A stretch of DNA of 64,000 nt, taken from positions 3,704,178 to 3,768,177 of the forward strand of contig RPFO01000022.1 in the NCBI GenBank assembly GCA_009746045.1, in the 5' to 3' direction. Below the pieces are notes generated by a model that worked only from the letters and a program-made list of their open reading frames with translations, did no database searches and had not been told where the DNA came from. Positions 20,010 through 30,444 of the stretch are shown here, one piece after another. Every line of letters begins with the position of its first letter. The first letter of the stretch is position 1. Both the position numbers and the translations under genes were made by a program. Source of the DNA: Mesostigma viride (Eukaryota > Streptophyta > Mesostigmatophyceae > Mesostigmatales > Mesostigmataceae).

Positions 20010-21795
20010 GTTATGCGTGCTAAAACCTGAACACAAGCTTAAGGGGGGGTTTCTTTGTATATGGCCACTTAGGCACGCTGTTTTCCATCCAAAAAGCCAG
20101 AAAGCATGCCCCACTCGATCACAAAACATAAGCAAACGGCTAGGCACCACATCTGCCCTCACCTGCCCTCGGCATGGCCAACCTTGCCAGCGCAAGCATA
20201 GCAACACGATCGCTAGGCATACATGCCAAGAGAGCATACACTATACTCTACCCAAGGTTACCTTGTAAACTTCATGCCAAGAACTCAGCAAATCTATGAT
20301 CAAAAGCACATATGGTTAACTCTAGCACACTGATGACGACACATGCTCATTAAGGTTGGGGGTCACTGTGGCACGCACTGATGGGTTTCCTAGACGACCA
20401 CTCACCACCTGACGAGGCGCTAAGGACCACTCAGAAAGCAAGTAAACACAATCACACTTTACATGCCATCAACATGGATCAAATCCATGCTGAATATGTT
20501 ATGAAGTACAAAGGGGTGGCCACGCACCTCATACTTCACCGTCCCTCGAGCATGGCCAGACTTATAAGTACGTGAATAGCAATTATGATGATGGCACTAA
20601 CATGCATTACCAGCATTTTCTATGTTTCTCCCAGGTTAGAATGTAAGGGTTATGCCAACCAAGCTTACCAACACAGCAACAACTCCTTAACTGCCCTACC
20701 CGACATGGGCAACAAACTGGAACTATGGAGGGCAAGGAACCAAGGAGATCATGGCATACAAAGCTTGCATGCAGTCAACCATCAACCATGGTTGGCTCAG
20801 CACATTGCTGTCTTGTCACATCATCATAACAAGGAAAGCTCAAATAAACCAATGATGGCAGCTATCTACATGCAGTCACACAAATGCAATATCTCCAACA
20901 TGATCGTCGATAAAAAAACTTCCTTCCCTGCACGATAAAATGCAAAGAAACCAGTGGCGGCCGTTCAGCTTCTGACCGCTGTGATGCCGCTGCGAGGAAA
21001 GGGTGCGTCACTATCACACAACAAGAAGCGTCCATACGCACAACATCCTTGCCAGAACACGTGCTATGAAATCCCTTACGCCTTCCCTAGGATCTATCGG
21101 CTGAGACTGAAGCGGATTTGATCAAGACATCAACGAAAACAAGCTAAAGCTGCCAGGTATTCGTCAACACGACGGCGAGCAACGGAGAGTTAACTGGCGG
21201 AAACTGACCAAAACGAACGCAAAAAACTTCGAACGATGAGCTCTTCGAAGAAAGAACTGATAGTAGACAACAGTCGCCACAAATCTATACCTTGCCCTCG
21301 TAGATCCCTCGCCCAGGCGCGCAACAACGGCCGTTCTTCCATGGAAGGTTCCGACATGCACTGCGCAGGCCTGAAGAAATACTTACCGAGAATGGCCGAA
21401 AATGTAGCAAAAAGCACCCGTTCGGTTTAGCATTCGATGCTACCGATAAGAATGCATCCTTCACGGTCAAAAAGACCCCCAAAACTGAGAATTTACTGCC
21501 GCTATCACGAATTCTATTTCATTCCGCGCGACCAAAAAATGCAGATTCCCGCCCCCATGCCGATGGCAGTAAAAGAAAGCAGCGAATCATATTGTAAACC
21601 AGCCACTTGCCGCCGCAATCCAACATCATTAAATCATCGTCTTCAACATCCAAGCATTCTTTTTGCATTTCTCTAGCCCTACATTGCTAGTTTCGCCTAA
21701 ACGCAGTCGCCATGGCCACTTCCGCAAGTGGAGCGCGCACGGAGCACCCACTTTTCACGGTACGGCCGGTGCTGCGAATTTTTTCGCGCAGAAAA
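20010..21795. other. No gene recognised
   Basis: About 1.8 kb with only short, unrelated open frames on both strands. No conserved domain, tandem array or terminal repeat is visible. Confidence 0.35.
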
Positions 21796-21814
21796 TATTC
21801 GGCGCGCCACGTCC

Positions 21815-21900
21815 CCTTAATAAAATAATTAATTAAACACGTGCTCCCGTTGGGGAGTCACGGAGCAGTGGAGCACCGAACTGTGCTTTTAATCCCTGTG
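21815..21900 (-). mobile_element. Second LINE/SINE tail type (TCCCCAACGGGA hairpin)
   Basis: The minus strand reads a piece with CGTGACTCCCCAACGGGAGC followed by ACG and an A/T tail with TTAATTAATTATT. The same end is at 48,560-48,615 attached to a LINE ORF2 C-terminus, which assigns it to a related but distinct LINE family. Confidence 0.5.
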
Positions 21901-22289
21901 CGTGCACTACAGGAGAAAGGGCAGAGACCCCCAGTCTCCTTCATGCCAAAGGCATGCCACAGCTGCATTCGGGCGCGCTAGCTAAGGACAGGCTAACGAT
22001 CCGGCAAACTGTGGGTGCAATAAGACCCATGTAAGCGTGGCATAACAAGTAGCGTGGGCAAGTAATCTGAACATAGCCAGGGCGTAGCATGGCTGTACTA
22101 GGATCGACTAGGCTAGTTAAGGCTATGGCTGGTTGTGTACCGTGCGTTTGCGGCACGTGACTAGGTATGTTGGCACAGCTAGGCAAACAGTCTAAGCATC
22201 ATTGGCTGCCTTAGCGGCAGTGACTCCAATGGTTACAAGCTAGGGCTATTGCTATTCTAGCCCGCTGGGGGCGTCCACATCTTGTGGTT
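21901..22289. other. No gene recognised
   Basis: Sequence between a retroelement tail and the ORF1 fragment. It contains several GGCTA-type words but no array or gene. Confidence 0.3.
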
Positions 22290-23872
22290 GATCATCAGGT
22301 CCCCGCCCCTCCACGGTACACCTTGGGCTTCTGGGGGTCCTGCTTATGGCGGAGGTATTCCGGCCACAGGTCGCGTCGCGTCGGTTGCTGAGCGGGGCCG
22401 GTCAGGTCGTCATCCAGCGTCCAGGTGAGGTCGTGCAACCTCTTGCGACGAGAGAGGAACCGCTGCTTATCCTCAGGGGAGGGGAAGGTGAGCAGGACTG
22501 GTGGGGGAGCCGCCTTGTCCCGTGAGTGGGGAAGGCGGTGGCACCCACGCAGTTCTACCTCACCTACCAGGCCCATGAGGGTATAAGAAGCTGGTTCTTG
22601 AGCTCGTCAGCAAGGGAGGTTGACGTCTCACCTGGCTGCTGGGGGAATTGCGACGTAGCACCACTCGGCACTCGCGGCGAGCGCGGTCGGTGACCTCCCG
22701 TTGCGGGGCCTGGCGGTGGTCCTCCATGCAGCTCCTGCATGGAGCTTCGTGGCGATGGCGTCGCCGCGTCGGTGGTGGAGGCGGCCGCTGACCGCAGCAG
22801 GCCCCGCGTAGGAGAGCGGCGGGAGGTCACCAGCATCCTGCCGGGGTGGCTGGGATGCAATGGTGGCCGTCTGCTCCGCTATCTTGGGGACCTGTGTGGC
22901 CAGGCCGGCCTCGGTGTGGGCGGTGGTGGCCTCAAGCTTCTTCATGAGCACGCCGCACTTGCCCTCCACCTGGTTAAGGCGAGAGACAAGTGCAGCATGC
23001 GTTTCCGAATTAAGCTTGCGCCGCGGTGTGCAGCGTCGTGAACTGGGGCTGGAGCTTGTGGACGACCTTGGATTCCACATTGGAGACCCGGCCGGGCCTC
23101 CACCGTGTTGAGCGTCGTGTTCAGCGATGTCAGCTTCTCGGCCAGCGGCCAGGTCACGTGCTCCTCCAGCACTGCGCGGATGTCAGATGTCCTTGCAGAG
23201 GCCCGGCCTCTGCTTGGAGGGAGCCAATGGGGCAGCCGGCTGTGCGGGTGCTGGGGCGTTGAGCGCTCGGATGATGTCGCAGAGGCTGCGCTGGTAGTGG
23301 CTGGTCAAGATAAACAGGCTTTGGCTTGGTTCGTCAAAGTTGTAGAGCCAGGACGTGCCGTGTCGCGGTAGTCGATAGCCGCCCCCCCCTTCTGGGGCAC
23401 GAAGAGCTTCCGTTCCTGTCAGCGAGGAACTGGAGAACCTCGACGCATTCCTGCATGCGGCAACAGCTGCTGCCACTTGGTGAGGGAGAACGCCCTCTCG
23501 CCGGGCAAGTAGTGGCTCCATTTGTGGCGGACGTGGCATGGTTTCTTGGGCTCAGGCGAGGCGCTTGGCGATGGGTCTGCGCATGCTGGCGATGGGTTAG
23601 CGAGCCCAGGCGGCTGGGCAAGAACGATGGCGAGAGGGTTGGGCTGGGAGCCGGTAAGCTCCTTTTCCAACCAAACCCCGTTTTGCTTTTGGGGTCGTCA
23701 TAGCGGCATGCTTGTCACGTGATAACTTTGGCAATACTGCGTTACAGCCGTAACCGATTATACTGGCGTGTACGTCTGAATAAAGCGCATCGAATGCAAG
23801 TTGTCTGACCGAATTTGGGGCTCAGACGCAAAAGATCTGAGCTCCGCCGTCAGCCATACCGCCGTCAGCCAT
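22290..23872 (-). pseudogene. Degenerate LINE ORF1 with 5' leader
   Basis: The minus strand begins with the conserved leader (ATGGCTGACGGCGGAGCTCA, 23,872-23,812). An N-terminal region follows (LAIVLAQPPGLANPSPA, SPSASPEPKK) matching the start of ORF1 at 63,069. A broken middle comes next, then the best preserved part at 22,576-22,295: GLVGEVEL, RDKAAPPPVLLTFPSPEDKQ, RFLSRRKRLHDLTWTLDDDL and LWPEYLRHKQ. The last part has the layout of the C-terminal domain of L1 ORF1p, an RNA-binding chaperone. Several frameshifts and stops make it non-functional. Confidence 0.7.
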
Positions 23873-24685
23873 TCCCGTTGCAGTGGGCATGCATGGCGGG
23901 GTGGATTCATGCAGTTTACTGCTACGCAACAAGAGCACATTGCCACCAAAGTTTCCGAGGCCACAGCCACTGTGACCACCTGCCTTGACCAGGTGGAAGG
24001 CCGAGCTGGCCAATTAAGGCACCGTGAAACTTGAGGTGCCCAGTTGCGAGGTACCAAGGTTAAGACGCCCTGGCCACGCAGCCGGCCCCGGAGATCGCCG
24101 ATCGAGCGAACGGCCACCATCGCCGCCCATGCAACCTGCTGGTATGGCTAGCGATGACCCCTCGACTCGCGCCCAGTGCATGAAAAGTACGGTACCGTCG
24201 GTACGGCGTATAACACTATTCGTACGCGTATAGTACGTCATACGTACGTAGCATTACCCGGTACGAGATATGTGCTTTTCGTACGGTGCAAGCGTACGAC
24301 CGCGTACAAAACGCGTATTTGGCATGCACGTACGAGATAATTTCTTGCGTTTGGGGGGGCCTGGGAGGCTGCGGCTCGGTCGATCTTTTTGCTTACTAAT
24401 CTAGTATCTATGCGTACAAATGCTAGGTTAAACCGGTCGACGTGGTTGCTCGGAATGCTGCCAAGCTGCAGGCCGCAAAACACAAGAGACGAGGGCAACA
24501 ATACAGGCTGTACCTAATACAGGCCTGTGTACCCCCGGGCTATGTTGGTTCTAGCAATTCGACAGAACGTCTTTAGCAGCCATGGGTGACGAAATTGACG
24601 ACGCTGGAGATGGCCCGCCCCGTGGGTGGTGCCGGGGATGAGATGTCTGTGCAACTGCTTGGACCTTTATTAAAATTAAAATTAA
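23873..24685. other. No gene; GTACG-rich stretch at 24,180-24,335
   Basis: No open frame is convincing. Between 24,180 and 24,335 the words GTACG and CGTAC occur about a dozen times, forming many short self-complementary sites without a fixed period. The function is unknown. Confidence 0.4.
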
Positions 24686-25935
24686 ATTAAATTATAACAT
24701 GACTCCGTTGGGAGATCATGTAGCACATATTCCCTTGCTGGATGGATGGAGGTCCAGGCGAAGCCGCGAAACTGAAGTAATATCCAACTCTAAGCTCATC
24801 TAATCTAGAAAACCCTAGCTATTCTACTCAGCAAAGCGCCCCTTCCTCTTGGGGGGGGGGGGCCTTGCCCACAGGGGCTGGCGTGTGCATGAGCCTGGAC
24901 AATCGTCTTCCACCTAGCTCTTCTTGTTCTGCATAGCAGTCCAAGCAAGAGAGAGGGAGTGAATGTGATGTTCAAACGGGGCTGGGACCACTATAGTAGG
25001 TCGCCCAGCAATTAACTGCTGTGGGTAGGTACTGCATGACACAGTTTACCTACCTTTTTAGGTTATGTCCTTGGGGCCAGCTAGGCCAGGTCAGGACATG
25101 CCGCCCTGCATGGCTGGCCAAGCCGCTGGGGGCCGGCCAGACCGGCGGATCGAGGTCGGTGTCTATGTACCTGGCTGGTGCGAGCAAGCTGTCCAACGAA
25201 TGCTATCCTACGCTAGTCTAATCTCGTCCGAAATGCGAGGCATACCCTGGTACAAAGATTCTAAAGACCTCTGTGTGGAAAACCCTACGTTCAGGGCCTG
25301 CATGGCGGAGCATCCTGGTAACCGTGCCGTTCAGCCGTGTGGCCAGCGTGTCCGTGAGCGTCCATGCCTCGGCGCCATACGGGCGAGCACCAGTTGTGAG
25401 GACCAGGACTTTGAGGAGCATGCGCTCTTGAAAGCGTTGCGGTGAGCTCGCCGAGGTTCTTCGAGTGCCAGTAGTTTTTGAGCGAACGATGCCTACATAG
25501 CCCATGCAGGCCAGGCCGATGCGGGTGTCCACATCGTCGGCGGTGTCGGGGAGCATGCTCCCCAGCATGCAGTTTGAAGCGATCACGGAACGAGACCTCC
25601 GTCCCATCTAGCAGCCGCGGCAGCGGCGCGGGCGACTGGAAGCCCCATTATATAAGATCTCCTTGTATTTTAAGCTCCTTATACATTAAGATCCAACGCC
25701 TCAGTTTTGACACTAATCTCCAACCTCACAGCCCCCGCCTCCAAGCGGACCAAGCCCAGACAGTCCAGCCAGGTCTGAATGTGCTCGGGGCGCGCAATGA
25801 GGGTACGTGGTATCATCCGCATAAATCAGGTCGGACAGGCGGTAGCCAGGGCCGGCCATCGCCTGACCGCCGTCGACTGACCGCCTGACCGCCGCCGTAC
25901 GATTGTCATGTTCGCGCTCGTTAAGGATGTCCAAG
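24686..25935 (-). pseudogene. LINE ORF2 fragment: YADD core to 3' tail
   Basis: Read leftwards from 25,935, LSDLIYADDTT carries the reverse transcriptase catalytic motif. Then at 25,607-25,218 a frame holds RTSASSPQRFQERMLLKVLV and GAEAWTLTDTLATRLNGTVT with RMLRHAGPERRVFHTE, the conserved post-catalytic region of LINE ORF2. The C-terminus at about 24,960-24,830 resembles that at 3.3-3.5 kb. It ends with the CTCCCAACGGAGTCATG hairpin and a (TTTAA) tail at 24,663-24,720. Multiple frame breaks show a dead copy. It also provides the uninterrupted version of the site into which the gypsy element inserted elsewhere. Confidence 0.8.
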
Positions 25936-26064
25936 CCGGGCTCAAACCCTGCTCCCTTAATTAATTCAATGGAGCTCCCTGGACCTTTATATCAAAGGAT
26001 AAACTTATCAAGGATGGGCACCCCGGACAGGGAATTACACAATGGCACTGATGCCTGACTCGGC

Positions 26065-26330
26065 GTGCCATATATCACAAGCACCATTAAGCAGTGGCGC
26101 CTGCAGCTAGAAGGGCACTTAGCTCGCACCAACCTGGTAGACACATCACGTGCCCCCCCCGCGGGACTGCGCCCAGCTCAGCCTGGCCGGCACCTCTTTA
26201 CATGGGCTGGGCCCCGATCGAATGCTAGACGCCGCAAGGCCCGCACCTTCAAAGAACAGCTAGTAGAGGACATGGGGGGCCTAGGGCCTCTCCGTGATTT
26301 GGAACAAGATGATGACGGACTTGTAAGCTT
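26065..26330 (+). pseudogene. LINE ORF2 C-terminal fragment
   Basis: Reads ITSTIKQWRLQLEGHLARTN, then an RPAQPGRHLFTWAGPRS stretch and RKARTFKEQLVEDMGG. The RRLxxxGHLAR and TFKEQLxEDM blocks are typical of LINE ORF2 C-termini. The same C-terminus, further extended, is on the minus strand at 48.6-48.9 kb. It is flanked by tails of other copies. Confidence 0.65.
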
Positions 26331-26339
26331 TACCGACTA

Positions 26340-27010
26340 CCCCATGACGGGCCTTAACTGGGCTCTGAGAGATCGTGGTGGTGCAGGTGCCCTTGGTGCA
26401 CCTAGAGCAAGTGTCGTTTATATCCCCACCCTTGCAGGAAGTAGCCCAGAATGTATTAAAAGCCATATATATGCCGGCCTTCTCCGGGATATGTGCTACA
26501 TATACTCCCAACCATCTACGTCGGTCACACTGAGCCCTGGCACGCGACCGGCCCCCGCGGCCCCAGCGACTCCAGACGCCCCAGCTTAGGGGAATGCAGC
26601 AGTAGTAGTGTATAATAGATAGACCGTGGCCATGTACATGTACGCCTCCTACAGGCACTATACCAGCTGATTCACGAGCATTATTTAGCCATGTACATGT
26701 GTGCCTATGATGTGCCACACCCCAGATGATGCCTAGCTTTATCTAATTATGCTGTGCCCACGCAGAGAGCTGCTCTCTGCTGAGATCGTGCCACGTACGC
26801 TCTATAGCCATTGTCTATAGCCATGATGATCTTCCCCCCTAGGTCAGGGCCTTTAGGTAGGTTTCTGAATACACAGTGGTGTGCAGGTGCACTAGCTGTG
26901 TTGCAGAGCAGGTGTAGTTTACACCCTACCCTTGCAGGAAGTAGCCCAGAGTGTATTTTATAGGCCATAATCCCCTTCTCCGGGATATGTGCTACATGTA
27001 CTCCCAACGA
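26340..27010 (+). mobile_element. Two successive LINE/SINE 3' tails with an ORF1 C-terminal scrap
   Basis: At 26,385-26,515 and 26,880-27,008 the conserved tail is present (GTTTACA/GTTTATA..CCACCCTTGCAGGAAGTAGC, ..GGGATATGTGCTACAT, CTCCCAAC). Between them 26,515-26,590 carries the last codons of ORF1 (SPGTRPAPAAPATPDAPA). Each tail stops inside the hairpin, so both are 3'-truncated or recombined. Confidence 0.65.
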
Positions 27011-27026
27011 GAATAGTAATGAGGAT

Positions 27027-27257
27027 TTGTACGCTGATTTGCCCTATGTTTCCCACATTTTTAGGCACAGGCGCCTGGGCCTAGCCGGGCACCTGGCCCG
27101 CACAGATCAGGTAGATACATCAGATAGACTAGCTGGCACCAAGCCCGCCCAGCCTGGGCGATATGTCCTCACCTGGCGTGCCCCCGGCCGCGCGCGGCAG
27201 GGCCGCCACCCGTGGACGTTTCGTGACAGACTCGTCATGGACATGTGCTACACTTAA
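27027..27257 (+). pseudogene. LINE ORF2 C-terminal fragment
   Basis: Reads VSHIFRHRRLGLAGHLART, AQPGRYVLTWRAPGRARQ and HPWTFRDRLVMDM. It is a better preserved relative of the fragment at 26,065. It joins directly to the tail that ends at 27,008. Confidence 0.65.
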
Positions 27258-27540
27258 GACGTGACGGGCTCACACCCGGGCAGCCTCCTGGTTTGTCTGT
27301 AATATGGAGGCAGATGGTGCGCAAGGATAGATGGCAAGTAGTGATGAAGGAGGCCACCCCCAAGCCTGTGGGGCTCCGCGTGTGACCAAGTATGGCATTC
27401 ATAGCGATTCGGGCCGCGGTCAGCCCACACCCCTGTAACTAGGACCTAGATAGCTTACACCATCCATTCCATCCCATGTTCCCCTCCCACTGAGGACTTA
27501 TGCTCACGTGACGTGCAGTCATGTGTCTTTTAATTAATTA
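27258..27540. other. No gene recognised
   Basis: Sequence downstream of the ORF2 C-terminal fragment, probably LINE 3' untranslated region. No domain or array is seen. Confidence 0.35.
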
Positions 27541-27635
27541 ATTAATACTCCCAACGGAGTTATGTTACAATTCAATTCAATTCAATTCAATACTCCCAAC
27601 GGAGTGATGTTCCTAATTAATTAATTAATTAACCG
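27535..27635 (+). repeat. Tandem retroelement ends with (AATTC) and (TTAA) tails
   Basis: CTCCCAACGGAGTTATGTT is followed by (ACAATTCAATTCAATTCAAT), then at once by a second CTCCCAACGGAGTGATGTTC and (TAATTAAT). Two 3' ends of the same family therefore lie back to back, with different microsatellite tails. Confidence 0.8.
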
Positions 27636-27719
27636 ACAAATCTGCACTACTGCTATATTCCCCTAGGCAGGCTCGAGCTACCATGGACCGGATTCTCCCG
27701 ATTTCTGGCCTGCGCTGGT

Positions 27720-28560
27720 TAGGAACATAACTCCGTTGGGAGTGTATGTAGCACATATCCCGGAGAAGGGGCATATATTCCTCCTTGAGGGGAGCGTGGG
27801 GTCCGCATTCCTGCGCGCCCTCCCCATGAGCCCTTTGTTCACGCTGGTTCCGGCCCCTAACGCCATCGCTCTCCGCCACCAGCTCTTTGCCCCGCAAGTA
27901 CCTCTCATCACGGCGGGTGCGTCCTGCGGCACTGGCTGCAGGCTTGCTCTGGATACTACTGGGACGCACTACATCGCGTGCATGGGTGGCCAGCAGAACC
28001 ATGCAGAACTGGTTCCTCTATCTCCATACCGCTCTCCTTTGGGTGGTGTGTGCCATGGTTCGGTCGGTCTTTCCCCACTCCACCATCAAGTGCGAGGACC
28101 CGGATGGGGCCGCCCTCTACTCACTCAACCACCGCCCCGACATTATATACCGTGCTTGACTACGACGGGCAGGGTTGCCACTTGCTCATCGATGTCTCCG
28201 TGGCTCGGCCGCTCTAAGGTCGCCACATCCTCCGGGCGGCTGTGGATGCCGGCGCTGCTGCCGCTGTGGCTGAGCGCGACAAGTTTGCCTCCTACGGCAA
28301 TGTGGGGCCCCACCGGGTCATCCCCTTTGTCCTTGAGGAGTTCGGGGCCATGGGCCCCAAGACAGCGGAGTTTTGCCACGAGTGGCAGCTGCCAGCGCCG
28401 TGAAGACCGCCTCGACCTCGAGGGTCAGACCGCCCCGTGGTCGGCCCGCACGTGGTCCTCGTATTGGCGGCAGCGCCTGTCACTCGCCCTCACTCGCACC
28501 GTGGCTGATGTGTTATTCCGCCGCACCCGGGCCGACTTTGTCACGACCCATGCGGTCTAG
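27720..28560 (+). pseudogene. LINE C-terminal zinc knuckle and endonuclease-like domain, degenerate
   Basis: It begins with an inverted retroelement tail (ATAACTCCGTTGGGAG..CACATATCCCGGAGAAGG). The plus strand then reads SAFLRALPMSPLFTL, IALRHQLFAPQ, the zinc-knuckle-like CGTGCRLALDTTGTHYIACM, and after a shift DPDGAALYSLNHRPDII. It continues to REDRLDLEGQTAPWSARTWS, SYWRQRLSLALTRTVADVLF and RRTRADF. The CCHC knuckle followed by a PD..(D/E)xK-like segment is the arrangement at the C-terminus of RLE-type (R2-like) LINEs. At least three frame breaks occur. A closely related, better copy is at 43.7-45.1 kb. Confidence 0.65.
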
Positions 28561-28779
28561 ATCCCTTAATTCCAGGCCTGCATGGTGGGCCGGCGGCAGC
28601 GCTGTTGCTGCGTGTAGTTTTGTGATGTATAGTTCGTTGTACCCGTTGTGCAGCTGGTGTGATCCTTGGATATGTCCGTGCCAGATTACTTCAGGGTTAT
28701 TCTCCCAGTTATCGGTTTTTTCCTTATGTTGCATGCCTATCTCACCTCCGTAATCTATCATAATTCTCAATGAATATAT

Positions 28780-29400
28780 GGCTTTTAATACATTCTAAGC
28801 TACTTCCTGCAAGGGTGGGAATGTAAACGACACTTGCTCTAGGTGCACGAAGTGCACCTGCACCACCACGATCTCTCAGAGCACAACTAAAGGGGGCCCG
28901 TCATGGGGTGGAAGATCAGCATGGCTATACAAGAGCTAGGGCATGGCTTCTCAACAGAGAGCGATCGACTCTCTGCATAGGCAGAGCGTGGCTAAATTCT
29001 TAATGCGACTGCGCTGGTTGTCTCCCTGATATTCCCCTAGGCTGGGGTTGCATGCTGGGGTTGCTGCATGGGATTGCCTGCTAGGACTTGTGGTCGACGT
29101 AGATTCAGTGAGACTTGACCATAGATGATCGACCGCCCCCCTCCAGTATACCGGCTTTTTCCCTGCTGTCTGCCGGAGCCGGATCGAGGTAGGTCGGCCA
29201 GCTCCTCGATCTACCTAGCTCCTGTCGCTGTTGTTGCTGTGCCATGGTCGAGTTGTCGTCCAGCATGTAGGAGATCCCACCGCCAAGCCGCTAGCATGTG
29301 GAACTCCAGCTTATCCGCCATGGTGTCAAAGGTGAGGAGCAGCGGGGGCGGTCCAGTCGGCCTTACCCCGCGAACGGGGAACTATTAAAGCGGATCACCC
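28780..29400 (-). pseudogene. LINE ORF1 C-terminal fragment with 3' tail
   Basis: Minus strand: ORF1 C-terminal remnants (LLTFDTMADKL, stops, PVYWRGGRSS-like sequence) at about 29,390-29,090. They are followed by the long conserved 3' region to 28,780 (GTTTACATTCCCACCCTTGC, AGGAAGTAGCTTAGAATGTA). It stops before the hairpin. It has many stops. Confidence 0.6.
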
Positions 29401-29498
29401 CCGGCTTGACCTGGCCATTGAGAGCCATGGGGACAACCAACAATTGATTGTGTTCTCTCTTGCTTCGACTGCTATGCCGAATGTTCAAGAAGAGGTGG
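29401..29498 (+). pseudogene. LINE ORF2 C-terminus, left half split by the gypsy element
   Basis: CTCTCTTGCTTCGACTGCTA followed by TGCCGAATGTTCAAGAAGAGG matches the unbroken LINE at 24,960-24,905 (minus), CTCTCTTGCTTGGACTGCTA then TGCAGAACAAGAAGAGCTAGG. The homology resumes at 40,262 on the other side of the gypsy insertion. Confidence 0.8.
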
Positions 29499-30070
29499 TG
29501 TTACGCCGCAAGCCTCGGCCTCCACCTCTACCTCTATACCTCTTCTGATGCTACCTAAACTAGTAAGGCCGCCTCTAGTTAAACCCCTAGCGAAAGACGA
29601 ACGAGACGATCCAGATCTCAATGCATTGACATATGTGCTACTGTAATATGCCATAGGCCATTTAACCAAACCCGTTTACTCCAGGAAAAGAGGAAGGAAA
29701 CACAACTACACTGCCGTGACCCAAGCCTATATGTGTTAATTCATTTAACACACGCCGAGTGCCCACACACGGAGTGGAACGTGCATAAATGGTCACCAAC
29801 GGTCCAACAGGCTCGGGCCGACCTGGCCCTCGCCTGCCGAGACACAGAAACACAAGCAGGTGCACAGATGCACGCCGGTCCACTACATTCTACAAAAGGA
29901 TAAGGACCACTAATAAAGTACGCGGCGCGGCGCCCAAAGGCACCCAATATACCACAGTACGGTTACGGGGACAATCATGTCCCAACTAGAACTGCACGTA
30001 ACCTAGAACAGCCGAGGCCAAGGACCTAATTTACGTCCGTAACTACAACGAATTGTTACGCGACGTAACA
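29499..30070 (-). repeat. Gypsy 3' LTR
   Basis: Starts TGTTACGCCGCAAGCC on the plus strand and ends ACGCGACGTAACA. It differs from the other LTR by an AT insertion near 29,540, substitutions near 29,762 and 29,820-29,825, and a small change near 30,004. Confidence 0.95.
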
Positions 30071-30083
30071 CCTCCCCCCCCAC
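30071..30083 (-). promoter_or_regulatory. Polypurine tract of the gypsy element
   Basis: The minus strand reads TGTGGGGGGGAGG directly against the 3' LTR. A purine run in this place primes plus-strand DNA synthesis in LTR retrotransposons. Confidence 0.8.
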
Positions 30084-30444
30084 AAAAGGTAGGGAGCCCC
30101 CTCCCTACGCAGAGAGAAGGAAACCAAAGGGGTAGGAAAAACCTAATGCACCCAGCACACACCAACACAATCGATAGACCATCCCAGATACAAAGCACCA
30201 ATAGTTCACACGGTCTCCACCACCACGCCGGGTGGTGTAGGGTTAGCCAGCACCAAGCCTGGTGGTAGGTTCCCCTAACTGCCTGGAACGGAGTCCTGGC
30301 CGGGGGGGACGGCACTGGGCAGGACACACAGAGTAAACACATCAGCGCTAAGGACCAAGAACAGCCAACCAACTGGCCAGAATATGAGGGCGACTCTATA
30401 TACCGGAGGGACAACACCCTCAGGTCGGGCCTAAGGCCCTCTAT

